From NCBI GenBank assembly GCA_035048815.1, contig JAUCBN010000043.1:4033001-4097000 (forward strand): a stretch of 64,000 nt of DNA. The letters run 5' to 3'. Source of the stretch: Abelmoschus esculentus. Lineage: Eukaryota > Streptophyta > Magnoliopsida > Malvales > Malvaceae. The notes below the pieces were generated by a model that was not told the origin of the DNA, did not search any database, and was given only the letters and a program-made list of their open reading frames with translations. This document shows, in pieces, positions 1 through 11,771 of the stretch (the first letter of the stretch is position 1; the number at the start of each line of letters is the position of its first letter). Position numbers and translations under genes: made by a program.

Positions 1-1303
1 GCTGCACAGACAGCTGCATTAACCTTTGCAGTCATACCCCCTCTACCTAGCCTGGACTTGTCTCCAAACGTGATTTCACGTTGGTGTTTTTCTTTTATAT
101 AGGTATGGATTAGTTTCGAGTTCGGGTCACTTGGTGGTCCGCTGTAGAGTCCCTCCACATCACTCAACATAACAAGGAGATCAGCTTTTAGTTCCAAAGC
201 CAAGAGACCAGCAAGGCTGTCGTTGTCCCAGAATATACCAGAAGAATCCTGAAAATTATACTAGCAATCAGTTGATTAAAGAGTTTTAAATACGAAGAGA
301 ATGAAGAGGGAAAGAGAGATACGATTAAGATACCTCATAAGGCGCTCTTCGAGTGCTGACGGCATCGTTCTCGTTGAAAATAGGGATCACTTTCAAAGAT
401 AGTAAGGATTTCACAGTTTCAGAGAGTTGTTTTCTGAAACTATTGGCTCTGAATTCACTATCAGTTACAAGATATTGTGAAGAAGTGACATCAAGCTGCA
501 TAAACATGTTGAGTAACATATTAATGCAAGTGAAACAAAAAGATATATAAATTTGTCAGAATAGACTAGGATTTAAATAGCAGCCCGTAAGCGCCGTTAT
601 GCATCGATTATGTCTGCAATCGTATTTGTTCATCGAAAATTCACTATTGCGCTCTACAAGACTACAACTACACGAGCCTTAGACTAATATTAAGCAAGCC
701 TATGAAGTTAACCTGGCTAAACAAGGTGTCATAAAGAGCCATTAAACTACTGTGCCCAACAGCTGCACAAGCCTTCCCATCAACTTCAAATTCTGCATTT
801 TGAAGATCAGCCAAGCTACACAGAAACAGCCATTCAGTTTATGGTTGCACCAAAAAGGGTATTTCAGAAATTGAGTTATATATATCTTCCTCACCTGCTA
901 TTCACCAATTTCCTATACCTTAGCCTCTGACGACCAAGACCAACAGCACCTGAAGTAACCAGCACAATCTCATACCCCTCTGAACTCAGTTCCTTGAGCT
1001 GCAAGCAACCAAAACATTTTCGAGAATGTTAACAATGAGACATCAAGAATCCACCATCTTCCTTCTTTATGTACCTGTTCACATAAAGCTCCAAGTCTCC
1101 CCACTGCTAATCTCCCATCACCTCGAGTCACCACTGCCGTTCCCACCTTTTTTATTTTAATGAAAACCCCATGAATCAAAATTAGTTTTTTTATATCTAA
1201 AAACCTCATCTTGTAACCTCGTTAAGAAGGAAGAAGAAGAAGAAGAAGAAACCTTAACAATGAGACGCTTGACATTTGTCACAAAAGCACGTGAAGGATC
1301 CAT
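1..1303 (-). CDS. P5CS: Delta-1-pyrroline-5-carboxylate synthase (P5CS), glutamate-5-kinase part, partial at window edge
   Basis: Bifunctional enzyme of proline synthesis: an N-terminal glutamate 5-kinase and a C-terminal gamma-glutamyl-phosphate reductase (family knowledge); only the kinase part lies in the window. Exons in transcript order: 1303-1253, 1146-1075, 998-895, 815-713, 495-334 and 248-1 (continuing off the edge). The product starts MDPSRAFVTNVKRLIVK, then VGTAVVTRGDGRLAVGRLGA, the typical P5CS opening. Later come VTSGAVGLGRQRLRYRKL, IPIFNENDAVSTRRAPYE and FWDNDSLAGLLALELKADL, the nucleotide- and glutamate-binding blocks, and GRGGMTAKVNAAV near the edge. The ATG at 1303 is chosen because it matches the usual P5CS start; the frame upstream lacks an ATG. 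All introns are GT-AG and no frame break is seen. It points away from the next gene, leaving about 4 kb between the two start codons. Confidence 0.93.
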
Positions 1304-4300
1304 GGGGTCGAATATGAAAGCAAGCGAGTGAGGCTCGCTGAGCAACTAAAAGCTTTCAGTTCTTTTTTTCTTTTCTTTTCCTAGCCAAAGAGAGACAGGT
1401 GCTGAAGAAAGAAGATGAATGAATGAGGGGCACGGTTTGCCACGTTCAATAAATACTGATCCGATAAATAATAACTAAATAAATAAATAAATCTGATTTA
1501 CATTTTGCATTTATTTTTATTTTCTTTGAAGAGAACAGTGTTGTTGTAGTTTCATTGCAGTTGTTCAATATATACCTGTCAATTCTTCATAGGATGGAAG
1601 ATAGGATACAATTTTGTATCCTATTTGTTTCAATCAGGATATATCTAGGAATATATATAAAAATTTGATGGATATAGATATAAAAAATCATAATTAATAA
1701 GAGTAATGTCTTGTATTTATGTGTCTGTATCTTTCCTATGAAATATCTTTATAATTTTATGTTTAGACAATTCATTTGAAAAATCACCGGCATTTATATA
1801 TCTATAGGTGTTAATATTAGATTGATTTGAGATTAAACCAAAGTTTTCTACTACAATAAAAAAATCTTAGAATAAGCATATATTTATTTATTTCTAAAAT
1901 TAAAATTTGAGAAAAGTATAATAAATTTTAAAAACATTAAAACTTTTATAATTTTATTTTTAAAATTAATTAATTAAAACAAAAAAGCAAACAGAAAATT
2001 TATTTAATTAAAATTTTGAATTAAGAAAATAAATTAGTAAAATTATTTGATTAATTTTAATTATTAAATGTTGATATTTTTATATATTATTGATAAATGA
2101 TATATCACAGTTCTATCATGTTATATTTATATTTTTTAAATAATTTTATAAATCATATAAGTTTTTTAGAATTTTTTTAAAAAAAAATTATATAAAATTA
2201 TTTATATATATATATATATATAACTTCGTCGTTATTTTTGAAAGTAAATATAAAATGTTCAACAAATTCATCTTTGCAATATTTATAATTTATTGAAAGC
2301 TAAATTATTATTTTTGATGAATATTATATTAATTAATAAATCTTAAAATTCAATCGTTATTTGTTTTAACGTTTCTGCTCTATATGTTTATGTTATTTAA
2401 TTTAACTTATATTAACGGTTTCCAATAATTTCCTTTTGAATTGATAATTTGCAGTGTTGATTTTTTATTAAATCGAAGTTAAATTAAATTTATTTTAAAA
2501 ATAATCCAATTAAAATTTTAAATTCAAATTAAATTTAAATAGTTTTGTACATACATAATCATGTCAAATTTGGCCATGTGTCACAAAGGATTTTAGAGAC
2601 AAATTCATGAAAATGAAAACACATGACAAAACGTCAATAAAAAAAATTTCTGTACGTTCGTTCCACTTATTACATGACACACGACCCGACAATATTTTAT
2701 TTGATCCTATAAATATCTGATACCCTTTGTGGACTTTATTTTTATCTATTTTTTTAATTTAAATATATATCTTTTAAATAAAATAAAAATTAGATAAATA
2801 GATATATAGTTTTTTTTATATATTTTTAGAAAATATTTTATATATTGACAATATTCACATGATCTTGCACCTTTTTTTTTTTAATTTTGTGGCGGAGGCG
2901 ACTCGCAGGCGTTGGTGTTCCATCAGAATCAGGGTGATGGCTACAACATTTATTTTGTAGCCACGTATTACAAAACGACAATAAACAGGTAGCCATCCAA
3001 GTCTGATCCTGTCGTTTTGGCAAGACAAAACCTTGTCCGAATTATGTGATTTGGTTCAATTCTTTCACGACTCTCTTAAACCATGGATTAATCTATCATT
3101 TGGGTCCCTTAAGCTTGCTTAGTTGCTTACATCTAAAATTTAGTCCATATATCTTCATTCGATCTGAGTGTTCGATTGAGTCAAGATGAATCGAATATTT
3201 TTATTTAGAATTAAATTAAATTATTTAATTTTTTGAGTCAAATTTTATAGTGGGTGACAATAATTTTTTAACTGACATACGTAAGATCAATTAAAATTTA
3301 AGTAAAATACGTAAATAGTGATCTAATTATATGATAGTTTTTATTTTTTTAATATATAAAAAATTCTAAAATATCTTTCAACTAAAAAAATAATAAGTTA
3401 GTCCTTTATCGTTAATTTTTTAATATTTTCTCAGTTAAATTAGTGTTTAATTACTTTACGACACTAACTTAATTGAAAATTAAATACATGTTTAATACGA
3501 CTGCTAAGAATTTAACTCTTCCCATCCCTTTTTAAAGAATGTCATAATGATGAGCTAATTGAGATTAGACATCTTATTACAAGAAATATATCTGGAACTA
3601 ATCCTCTGTTGCTTGTCGAAAAATCAACTGAAAAATGCAAGACTAGACTAAAGCAGATTTCAGAAACACTGTAGTTGAGTATCTTGATTCAAGAGAATAG
3701 ATTCTGAGAATCCGAGAATAAATTAATTATAATTTTATGATTTTTATTTAAATCGTAAAATTAAAATTAATTTATATTTATTTTTTTATATTTCTTATAA
3801 GGTTTTGATTTTTTTATTTAATGATCTTTAAATTTAATATCTTTATACCTATGAATTGGACGAGAATGCTTCAACAAATGCGAAAATTTAGAGAAACATA
3901 ATACCCGGGTGACAGAACTTAAGCACTATAGTGAAGTAAATCTTTCCAATAGGTTAAATATAAAAAAAATCCCATAATCACGGACAGAGTCAAGAATTGA
4001 AGTTGAAAGGGTAAAACATAAATGTTTAGAAATAGGGAGACAAATTCATAAAAAAATGAAAAAATTAAATAAGAAAATAAAAGTGAAAAAAACTCTTCGG
4101 GGTTGAGAGGGGATTATCCCATCTTACTCCCACTTAGTTTCGTCCTTGTCCACGGTTAAAATTTAAGGTTTAAGATATAAAAATTAGAATTAAAATTTAA
4201 AATTTAATTCTAATTAAATTTAAAATTTAATTAGAATTAAATTTAAAATAAAACACAAAAAGAGACGTAACTAGGAGAAATTATATAATGGGTCAGTCCT

Positions 4301-4920
4301 ACCACGTCATCCATGAGACTAACCAATAGAAACTGTCCACCTCATTATTTTTTAATTTTTCAAGTGAAGATTCACTTGGAAAAAAATTATGACATGGAAA
4401 AATTGATGAAATGAAAAGTTTTTATTGGTTGGTCCCATGAGTGGTGGGACGGAGAAAAACAACCCCAATGTCAATCCTTGTCTTCTTGTCCAGTCCCTGT
4501 CATGTTATCAAAAACGCCAAAGATCAAATTGAAAAATGCAAATTTAACAGACAAAGCAATCGATGACTTAAATCATCAAATCTTTAAATAAAAAATGTAA
4601 TCAAATAGGAACCCAGGTTCACAAAATTCTTTGAAAAAATGAATCCAACACGCACAAGCACAAGCATATACGTCTTAGTAAGTACAAATCCTCTATCCAG
4701 AGATAAGCACGGATCGGATAAGATCGAATTCACCAGACGCACAATTTCGTTCATTCACATTTGCTTCCCCAACTATTTGCTTTGGCTACTCTCCGGTTAA
4801 GATTTCTGGTCATCTTACTAGACCATAGTCGGTGTCTCTTTGCTTTGCTCAACTGCAGCATGCTGATATAGGCTTTTGGTGCCTTCTTCTTTTATCTTCT
4901 TTTGGTAAAAAAAAACAACA
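1304..4920. other. Intergenic region between divergent P5CS and RETICULATA-RELATED genes
   Basis: No gene is seen. The stretch is very AT-rich (homopolymer runs and a short TA run near 2206-2222) and holds one MITE at about 4281-4456. A pyrimidine-rich stretch at about 1365-1380 lies just upstream of the P5CS start and is probably its 5' leader or promoter. The short open frames here (for example 2838-3023) lack codon bias or any recognisable domain. Confidence 0.6.
4281..4456. mobile_element. MITE, family A copy 1 (inverted-repeat element)
   Basis: The two ends are inverted copies of each other: CACGTCATCCATGAGAC near the left end pairs with the region reading TTGGTTGGTCCCATGAGTGG at the right. 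The interior has a conserved ATGACATGG segment. The same arrangement recurs at about 10326, 15197, 15501 and 18038, so this is a dispersed non-autonomous family. I could not fix the exact ends or the target-site duplication. Confidence 0.6.
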
Positions 4921-4927
4921 CTCCCCA

Positions 4928-4962
4928 CACGTGATAAGTCACCAAAACCCTAGACACACGTG
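4928..4962 (+). promoter_or_regulatory. Two G-box motifs upstream of the RETICULATA-RELATED gene
   Basis: Two CACGTG hexamers lie at 4928-4933 and 4957-4962, about 310-350 bp before the ATG at 5274, close to the likely transcription start. G-boxes are bound by bZIP and bHLH factors and are frequent in light-responsive plastid-protein genes (known). That they act here is inference. Confidence 0.4.
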
Positions 4963-5273
4963 CCTAAACATCAACCGTGCATACAAATCCTCGGTCCCAT
5001 TGATTCTTCAACTCTACCCGGGGGCCGGGAAATCAAAATAATCAAAGGAATTGAGTGTCCCTAACTCTTACATAACACCGCCGCCGCGTCTTCTCCTTCA
5101 AAGTATTCATTTTTACAACCACCCAACAAAGGTTTGTATCTTCTTTAAATCTGCTATCTTTTTCCTTGTTCAAACATTTTCTTCTATGTTATAAGATAAG
5201 TTGTCTTTGGTGGTTTAATAATGTTGCAGCTTTTTGCAGTTTCAACTATTTGTCGACACAACAAGAGAAAAAA

Positions 5274-7608
5274 ATGTCGGGTTTTGGGTTGTCACATTTG
5301 GTGAATGTTAAGAACGACATTGTTTTACAGAAGCTATGGAGTCAAGATTTTAGATTCGTTAGAAATAATAGTAGAAGATTTGTTTGTTCAGTGAAGAAGA
5401 AACGAAAGCCAGTAACTTTAAGCTTGTCTCAACGACCTGACGTAGAGCCTGAATCTGGTGCGGTAACCAGTATGTTAACTACGGAAAGTAGTGAGAATAG
5501 TATTAGGAAAGAAGTTAGAATTTTGGGAAGTGATCAGGAAGCTAAAATCGATGAAGGAAATGGTGGGGGATTTTTTGACGGGCATGGTGGAAATGGTAAG
5601 TTCAATAATGGTGGTGGAGGAGGAGACGGGGGTGGCGGTGGCGGTGATGGTGAAAAGGGTGATCCGGAAGAGGATGAGTTTGGGCCAATTATGAAATTTG
5701 AGGAAGTTATGAAGGAGGTAGATGCTAGAGGGGCTACTCTTCCTTCAGACATGATGGAGGCAGCAAAAAGTGTTGGGATTCGTAAATTGCTTCTCCTCCG
5801 ATATTTGGATTTGCAGGTAATGAAGTATTGATAGTAAAAGTTTGATAATTTTTGTAGAAAAATCAAGTAGGTGTTAGAAAAGATTGTTAGGTGACTGATA
5901 GCAATAATGTTCAGTTTTTGCACTGAAGATTTGAGTATAATTTGTGATTGAAGTGTATTTGATGCAGGGATCAAGTTGGCCTCTAGGATTTGCAATGAGG
6001 TCATGGGGAATGCTTCGAAACCGGATGCTGGCTGACCCATCTTTTCTTTTCAAGATTGGAACCGAGGTTTGTTCAATGATCATCTTTATGCTTTCATTGT
6101 TACGAACAATCATTGCTGAATTAACTATTACTAGTTACATATTTGTATGATGGTTTTCCTATGATCTGTTCGGATCGGAAAATGAGAATTTGCTTCTCCA
6201 TTTTCATGCTGATATCCCAAAGATGAGATAATCTGAAACTTAAAGAAATAGTTTATGATGTTATTACAGGTTCTGTGGAAGCGAAGCTTAAATCTTTTTA
6301 AACACTGAAGCAAAAGTATTTAGGTGTGACTTCCTATTATTATAGTCTCTGATACTCTGTTGGAAGCAAAAGCTTATATCTTTTAAAATCTTAAGTATAT
6401 GAGAATACCTCTAACTTGGGGTTTGCATTACCAATTTTCATATAAATTTCTTACCATCATTGCTTTATTGTAATGCAGATAGTCATTGATTCTTGTTGTG
6501 CCACCCTTGCGGAAGTTCAAAAGAGAGGAAAGGATTTCTGGGCGGAATTTGAGTTGTATCTTGCTGATCTTTTTGTTGGAGTGGTGGTGAACGTTGCTTT
6601 AGTTGGCATGTTGGCTCCATATGCACGTATCGGGCAACCATCTATATCGAAAGGGTTACTTGGACGTGTGCAACGTGCTTATGGAGCTCTCCCTAGCAGG
6701 TTATAATAACATGCAACAGAAATTACTTTGATATGGACTCCGCACGATGTTCTAATTTTGTTTCTTAATATATTTTGGGTTACGCACTTTTGATGGTATA
6801 AAAAGTTTCTTTATCAGTCTCTTCCTTTATAATCTTTTACAGTGTGTTTGAAGCGGAAAGACCCGGTTGTAGATTTACGGTAAACCAGAGAATCGGTACA
6901 TACTTTTACAAGGTAAAATTTATGCATAGGGCAACAAACTTGTAGTGTCGTCTTTGTCAGAAAGATATTACTGATAATTTTTTTTCAGGGAGTCCTTTAT
7001 GCATCAGTTGGATTTGCATGTGGCATCATAGGCCAAGGAATCGCAAATTTGATAATGACTGCCAAGAGGTAAATGGATCTTATTCCTCTCGGTTGCCGAC
7101 TTCCACATGGTCATCTTATTTTCTATTTATATCCTTTTAAAGTGTTCTTGATCATTTCTTACCATATGTTTTTTTTTTCGTCCTTCAGGAGCGTGAAAAA
7201 GTCCGACGAGGACATACCCGTGCCACCTCTTCTGAAGAGTGCAGCTCTCTGGGGTATGTATGCCCTTCTTGAATGCTGATCTTAACAATTTCTGGAATCC
7301 CTTGCAGTGACATGATCTGAAAAATTCTTGTGTTAAAGATATCTGTCCTTTTAACTCGTATCATCTTGTTTCGTTGGTATGCATGTACTCATTCATCGAT
7401 ACCTCTGTTTTCAGGCGTTTTTCTTGGAGTTTCCTCGAATACTCGTTATCAGATCATCAATGGATTGGAGCAGTTGGTGGAGGCCTCACCTTTGGCTAAG
7501 CAGGTTCCTCCTGTTGCAATGGCTTTCACCGTCGGTGTTCGATTTGCCAACAATATTTATGGTGGGATGCAGTTCGTAGATTGGGCTAAATGGAGTGGAG
7601 TGCAATAA
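5274..7608 (+). CDS. RETICULATA-RELATED protein (DUF3411), chloroplastic
   Basis: Seven exons: 5274-5816, 5968-6066, 6479-6699, 6843-6912, 6989-7068, 7189-7253 and 7415-7608, giving 423 residues. The N-terminus is basic and serine-rich, as a plastid transit peptide would be. A glycine-rich linker with Asp/Asn spans residues about 95-127, followed by an acidic patch and the DUF3411 domain, with ALVGMLAPYARIG and GVRFANNIYGGMQFVDW as recognisable blocks and two to four hydrophobic segments. The Gly-rich linker points to the RER3/RER4 branch. RETICULATA proteins sit in the plastid envelope and affect leaf mesophyll and vein patterning (known); their biochemical role is unsettled. A 5' UTR intron is likely, with donor at about 5132 and acceptor TGTTGCAG at about 5229. 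Start chosen at 5274 because the upstream in-frame codons lie in that intron and UTR. Confidence 0.9.
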
Positions 7609-8317
7609 ACTGAAACATGATTTTCTTGATGAATAATGGCAATGGGATGTGTTTAGCCAGAAAGGAATAATCTAAAGATAAAGGTTCCCGAAGCCAAGTC
7701 TCCCTTGCAGAACATGACACAGTTAACACTTTGTAATCTGTATGAAAGATTCTTATTCAAACATGTCGACAACCAAGACCAGACATGGTCAGGAAGACAT
7801 GTCTGATATTGCTCAAATCACAGGAATCCAACCTTATTGGTTTTAGATGATCTTGGCTTATCCTTACGCTTTCATTTCGAATCTATATTGCATAAACAAG
7901 ACTTAAGGTATCCCTTTAGGTAGGTTCTTATGCTTTGACTAGGATAATATCTTAGGATTTAAGGCACCCTTTAGGTTGGTTCTTACGCCCAATAAATATA
8001 GGGTAATTATTTATGGTTACGGTTCATATCAGTGGTCAGTTGGAAAGTAGTTAGATATTAAATAATAATTTATTGTCTATTTAAAAATATACTTTACTGA
8101 AATGATGTATAAATACTCGTAACTATTAAATGTTTTTTGATTAAGTAGAAAGATTATAATTTATTCCTATACTAGGATTTGGACTCGTATAAAATGAGGC
8201 ACGATGAACATCTTTGACCACTAAACCAATTAGTGGATCTATAGAATTATTAAATATTAATATATTATACTTTACACTTATAAGAATATATTGAGCTCTC
8301 TGGTTCATTCCCGAAAC
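7609..8317. other. Downstream region of the RETICULATA-RELATED gene
   Basis: The first 300-400 bases are probably 3' UTR. They contain a diverged direct repeat, with two 'TAGGTTGGTTCTTA/TAGGTAGGTTCTTA'-like blocks about 60 bp apart near 7918 and 7972. A stretch at about 8165-8235, read on the minus strand, resembles a decayed tRNA-like SINE head, but the match is weak. No gene seen. Confidence 0.4.
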
Positions 8318-8431
8318 TATTTTTAAATACTTTTGAATAGGGTTGGATATTCGATCTAGTCGAGTAGAAAATTTTATTTTTAAATACTTTTGAATAGGGT
8401 TGGATATTCGATCTAGTCGAGTAGAAAATTT
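8318..8431. repeat. 57-bp perfect tandem duplication
   Basis: The unit starting at 8318 is repeated starting at 8375 with no visible difference until about 8430. It spans the left junction of the MULE-like element described next, so both the target-site duplication and the element's terminus occur twice. Confidence 0.9.
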
Positions 8432-9402
8432 TTGAGTTATTCGAGTTGAGACATCCTATTTTATAATTCAAGCTTTATTTAAAAAAATCGAGTCGAGTTT
8501 TGAATTTTTATACAAATTTAATTATAATTATTTATAATATTATAGTTTAAAGTGATAAGGACTTCTTATTCATATGTTTTTTTTACATGTGTAAATAAGA
8601 TTTTTAATATAATTTAATAAATCAATTGTCATAAAAAATTATATAATATATTTATAATGATATTTTTATAGATAATATGTTACTTCATTAAAGTACGGTC
8701 TCATTAAAAATCAGATCGAAAGTGTCACCAAAAAATAATTCAGAACAATCAATCTTGAAATCAAGGACAAACAAATATAAAACATTCATAAAACCAAAGT
8801 AAATTGTCCATCATCAAAAATCATAATATAGTTACATTTTGGTTTCAAATAATTGAGACTAGATTGCAAAATTTTCAAAATTTAGGGTCAAAAATATGAA
8901 CTTATCAAAGTTTAGGGACTTAACTGAAACTTTTAACAATTAGTACTATATAGATTTGAGTCTTTTTTTTTTTTTGCTTACACATGAAGGAAAATTATTA
9001 TCACATAGATTAATATTTATCATTCAATGGCTAAACAATAAAATTTCAAAACTTTAGAGATCAAATAGTAAATTTTTAAAAGTTCTAGGTCCAAAGAAAT
9101 ATTCATTTCATTAATAAGTTTTATTCTTAATCCTATGTTCATCTCAAAAAATGAATTAAAAAAAACTACGACTGAGTCGGAGTTTAGTTGAAAAATCATG
9201 AAATAGTAACCAAAATGAAAAAAAATTAAATTAAATTTCATTTTTTCGAATATTCGAACTGCAAAAATTTAAAATCGACTTGAACTCGAAATTCATCCGT
9301 ATTATTCGAGTTGACTCAAATAATTCGACTCGAATAACTCAAAATTTAAAAGAAAAAAGAAAAATTAAATTTTTAAAGTCGATTCGAGTTTTGTCCACCT
9401 CT
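8339..9402. mobile_element. MULE-like non-autonomous element (about 1.0 kb)
   Basis: The left end reads AGGGTTGGATATTCGA and the right end, read inverted, AGAGGTGGACAAAACTCGA: short imperfect terminal inverted repeats. They are flanked by ACTTTTGAAT (8329-8338, and again at 8386-8395) and ACTTTCGAAT (9403-9412), a 10-bp target-site duplication with one mismatch. Duplications of 9-11 bp are typical of Mutator-like elements (known). The interior is AT-rich with TTCGAGTTATTCGAG-type motifs near both ends and no open frame with transposase features. Because of the local tandem duplication the true left end is either 8339 or 8396. Confidence 0.7.
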
Positions 9403-9757
9403 ACTTTCGAATAAACTTTCTAAATTAATACCGGAGGATCAAACGGGGAACAAATTTTACCAGATTTACTTGTACTCTATTTTATTAATGGATTTGGCAT
9501 TTATGTATTTCTAGTTTGAACTTAATCCGTTATCGAGACTTTATTATAAAAACAAATATTTTTATTAAATATTTAGATTTCTTGTAAATTTGTTTTCTGT
9601 CGTTGCATATAGATTTGTAAACCAAAATCGATACTCTGATTTATTACAAGCTCGAGTCTGATTTATTATGAACTTAATGTTTGTTTTTATATCATTCATA
9701 TATATGTAGTTTTATTACCTGGTTTAGATTATAAATATGTTTAATGTTTCTTGAAGT
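9403..9757. other. AT-rich intergenic stretch
   Basis: Nothing recognisable is seen here between the MULE-like element and the SINE-like sequence. Confidence 0.4.
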
Positions 9758-9885
9758 AGCACAGTCTTTTAGTCTAAATGGTTAACAGAACGGTTGTTAT
9801 TCTTAAAAGTCATTGGTTCGAGTATCAATAATTATAATAAAGTAATTAAGCGATTAATGTCAAATGATTGAAATTATCTTCAAAG
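9758..9885 (+). mobile_element. tRNA-derived SINE-like element, copy 1
   Basis: A TTAGTCTAAATGGTTAA segment resembles a pol III A box and GGTTCGAGTATC, about 40 bases later, a B box. The tail includes AAGCGATTAATGTC. A related sequence lies at 58178-58292 in the same order and spacing, which supports a dispersed SINE family rather than chance. It cannot fold as a full tRNA. Confidence 0.6.
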
Positions 9886-10325
9886 AGGAAACGACCAATG
9901 GAGGAATATTTATTAGGTCGGAATAAAATTATTATTTTTAAAAATATTAAGAATGTATTAGTTGAATAACATGACATGAGCATTATTTTTTTAACTATAA
10001 TTATTATAGTGATAAATTATTATTTAATATGGTGGATTTTTAAAATTATAATTTTCAAAGGTAAATAGGATTTTTATAGAGTTAATATATAATTTTTATG
10101 AAAATATTAAAACAAACCTCACTTGATTTATTTAGGTATTAGATCAATAATATTTATATTGTAATAGTACGAAAATTCTCATACTCTAAAATCTATTCTA
10201 ACTCCACTATATGAAAATCTTGACTTTACTACCGGAAGCTAAGATCAGACTCTCGAGCTTCGGTGACACCCCGACACTACTTTCGATCTTCATTTGATTC
10301 GTGACCAATGTCACGCAAATGAAAA
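9886..10325. other. AT-rich intergenic stretch
   Basis: No gene or clear element. A less AT-rich patch at about 10230-10320 may be decayed transposon sequence. Confidence 0.35.
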
Positions 10326-10526
10326 ATTATTAGGTGAACTATGTTCATTACGTCATCCATGGTCATAAACAATCAGAACTGTTTATCTTAATTTTTGTAA
10401 AGTGAATCATCATCTCTTTTCTACATATAATTAATAAATGTATAGTTATTAAATAATTATTTAAAGATGAATGCTTCTGATTATTTGAATCATAAATAAC
10501 ATGATGAACATGATTTACCTAATAAT
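10326..10526. mobile_element. MITE, family A copy 2
   Basis: The terminal inverted repeats begin ATTATTAGGTGAAC on the left and ATTATTAGGTAAATC on the right (read inverted), continuing into a CATTACGTCATCCATGGTC block that matches the other family members. About 200 bp long with an AT-rich centre and no coding capacity. Confidence 0.7.
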
Positions 10527-11200
10527 CTCTCGATTCAGACAGTCAAAATATTTCAGCTAAAGTACTAGCCAAGCGAGCAATGTGTAACACATGGACATTT
10601 GTTTTGAAATATTAAATATCTATCAATGTGATGGGGGTAGTGGGACGACGGATGATTAACGAGAGGTTTTTAACCTTTACTTTTTCAATAATAAATTGTT
10701 CGATTCAACCATTTTATTTTAATTTATCTCAATTTAATTCTATTTTTATAATTGTATATTAGTAGTGGATTAAAATTTATAAAAATTATGGTGAAATTTA
10801 CATCTAAATAACCTTTTAATAAATTATAAAATCCTCATAAATGTTTGTTCAACAAGCCTTTCATCCATAATTACGAATCAGTGAAGAGATTAACGTCCAA
10901 CAATCATATTTTAATTTGATAATATCATAAAAAATTATTAAATGAATTAAAATTTAAAGTATTTAATGAAGATCAAATTAATCAAATATATAAACATTAA
11001 GTACTAAAAATATTATTATATCATATCATATTATATTTTCGTTTTAATTCTAACAACATAATAATATATTTATAATAATTTTTTCATAGACTAAAATATA
11101 ACTTTACAAATGTCTGTTTGTAACTAAACCAATTACCATACAATTCAGTAATATATATATATATATAGTAATAGCTCTTAGCTACGCTACGCTGCCGATT
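10527..11200. other. AT-rich intergenic stretch
   Basis: No gene or clear repeat apart from a short TA run at about 11151-11166. Confidence 0.4.
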
Positions 11201-11771
11201 AACAGGAGTAGGTAATATCGGGTATTCGATCAATTTTAATAAAATTAATTTTGGTTTCGATTTTGATAACTATCGGTTTCTGAAAATTGAAATCAATCCT
11301 AGTTTCGGTTACACCAGGTCCTAAATTTTAAGAATTGATCTCGTTACTGGTGGAAACCGATTCCAATATCGGATACTCGATCAATTAGTTTATTCTTAAA
11401 AAAATTGAGTAATTAAAGAAAAAAATTCAACCACCAGTAAAAATATTAAATAATTAAATTAGAACGCTTGAAAATTAAAGTTTTAAAACTAGTCTTACTC
11501 ATAATATTCATACATAAAGAGAAAGTTTGATAAGAAAAATAAACAAAAGAAAAACAATATTGGATATTTGGCATTGATCCCGATTCTATTGGGTACCCAC
11601 CGGGTAGTGGGTCCAAAAAATCAAGATTCAATCTCGGTCCCGATTATGATCGGGACCTAAATTTTGGATCTAGTCTCAATCCCACCAAAATAAATACAAA
11701 TAAAAATCTATAAAATCTTATCTTATCGGCTAGGATCAAGACTAGATAATCGAGTTTTTTACCTACCCTAT
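11201..11771. mobile_element. Possible hAT-like non-autonomous element
   Basis: The left end (AACAGGAGTAGGTAA) and the inverted right end (ATAGGGTAGGTAA) form short imperfect terminal repeats, flanked by TGCCGATT and TGCCGACC. That would be an 8-bp target-site duplication with two mismatches. The interior repeats motifs such as TATCGGGTATTCGATC and CGATTCTATTGGGTACCC. Internal open frames are short. Assignment is tentative. Confidence 0.45.

Noticed and set aside
5534..6040. Long minus-strand frame with a Pro-rich run opposite the RETICULATA-RELATED exon 1
   Set aside because: It is the antisense of the Gly-rich linker and runs across a real intron; no domain or start context supports it.
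8165..8235. Third SINE-like copy on the minus strand
   Set aside because: Similarity is limited to a GTTTAGTGGTCA-like and a GAGTCC-like stretch; too weak without alignment.
9758..9885. A functional tRNA gene
   Set aside because: Boxes are present but the acceptor and anticodon stems cannot be formed.
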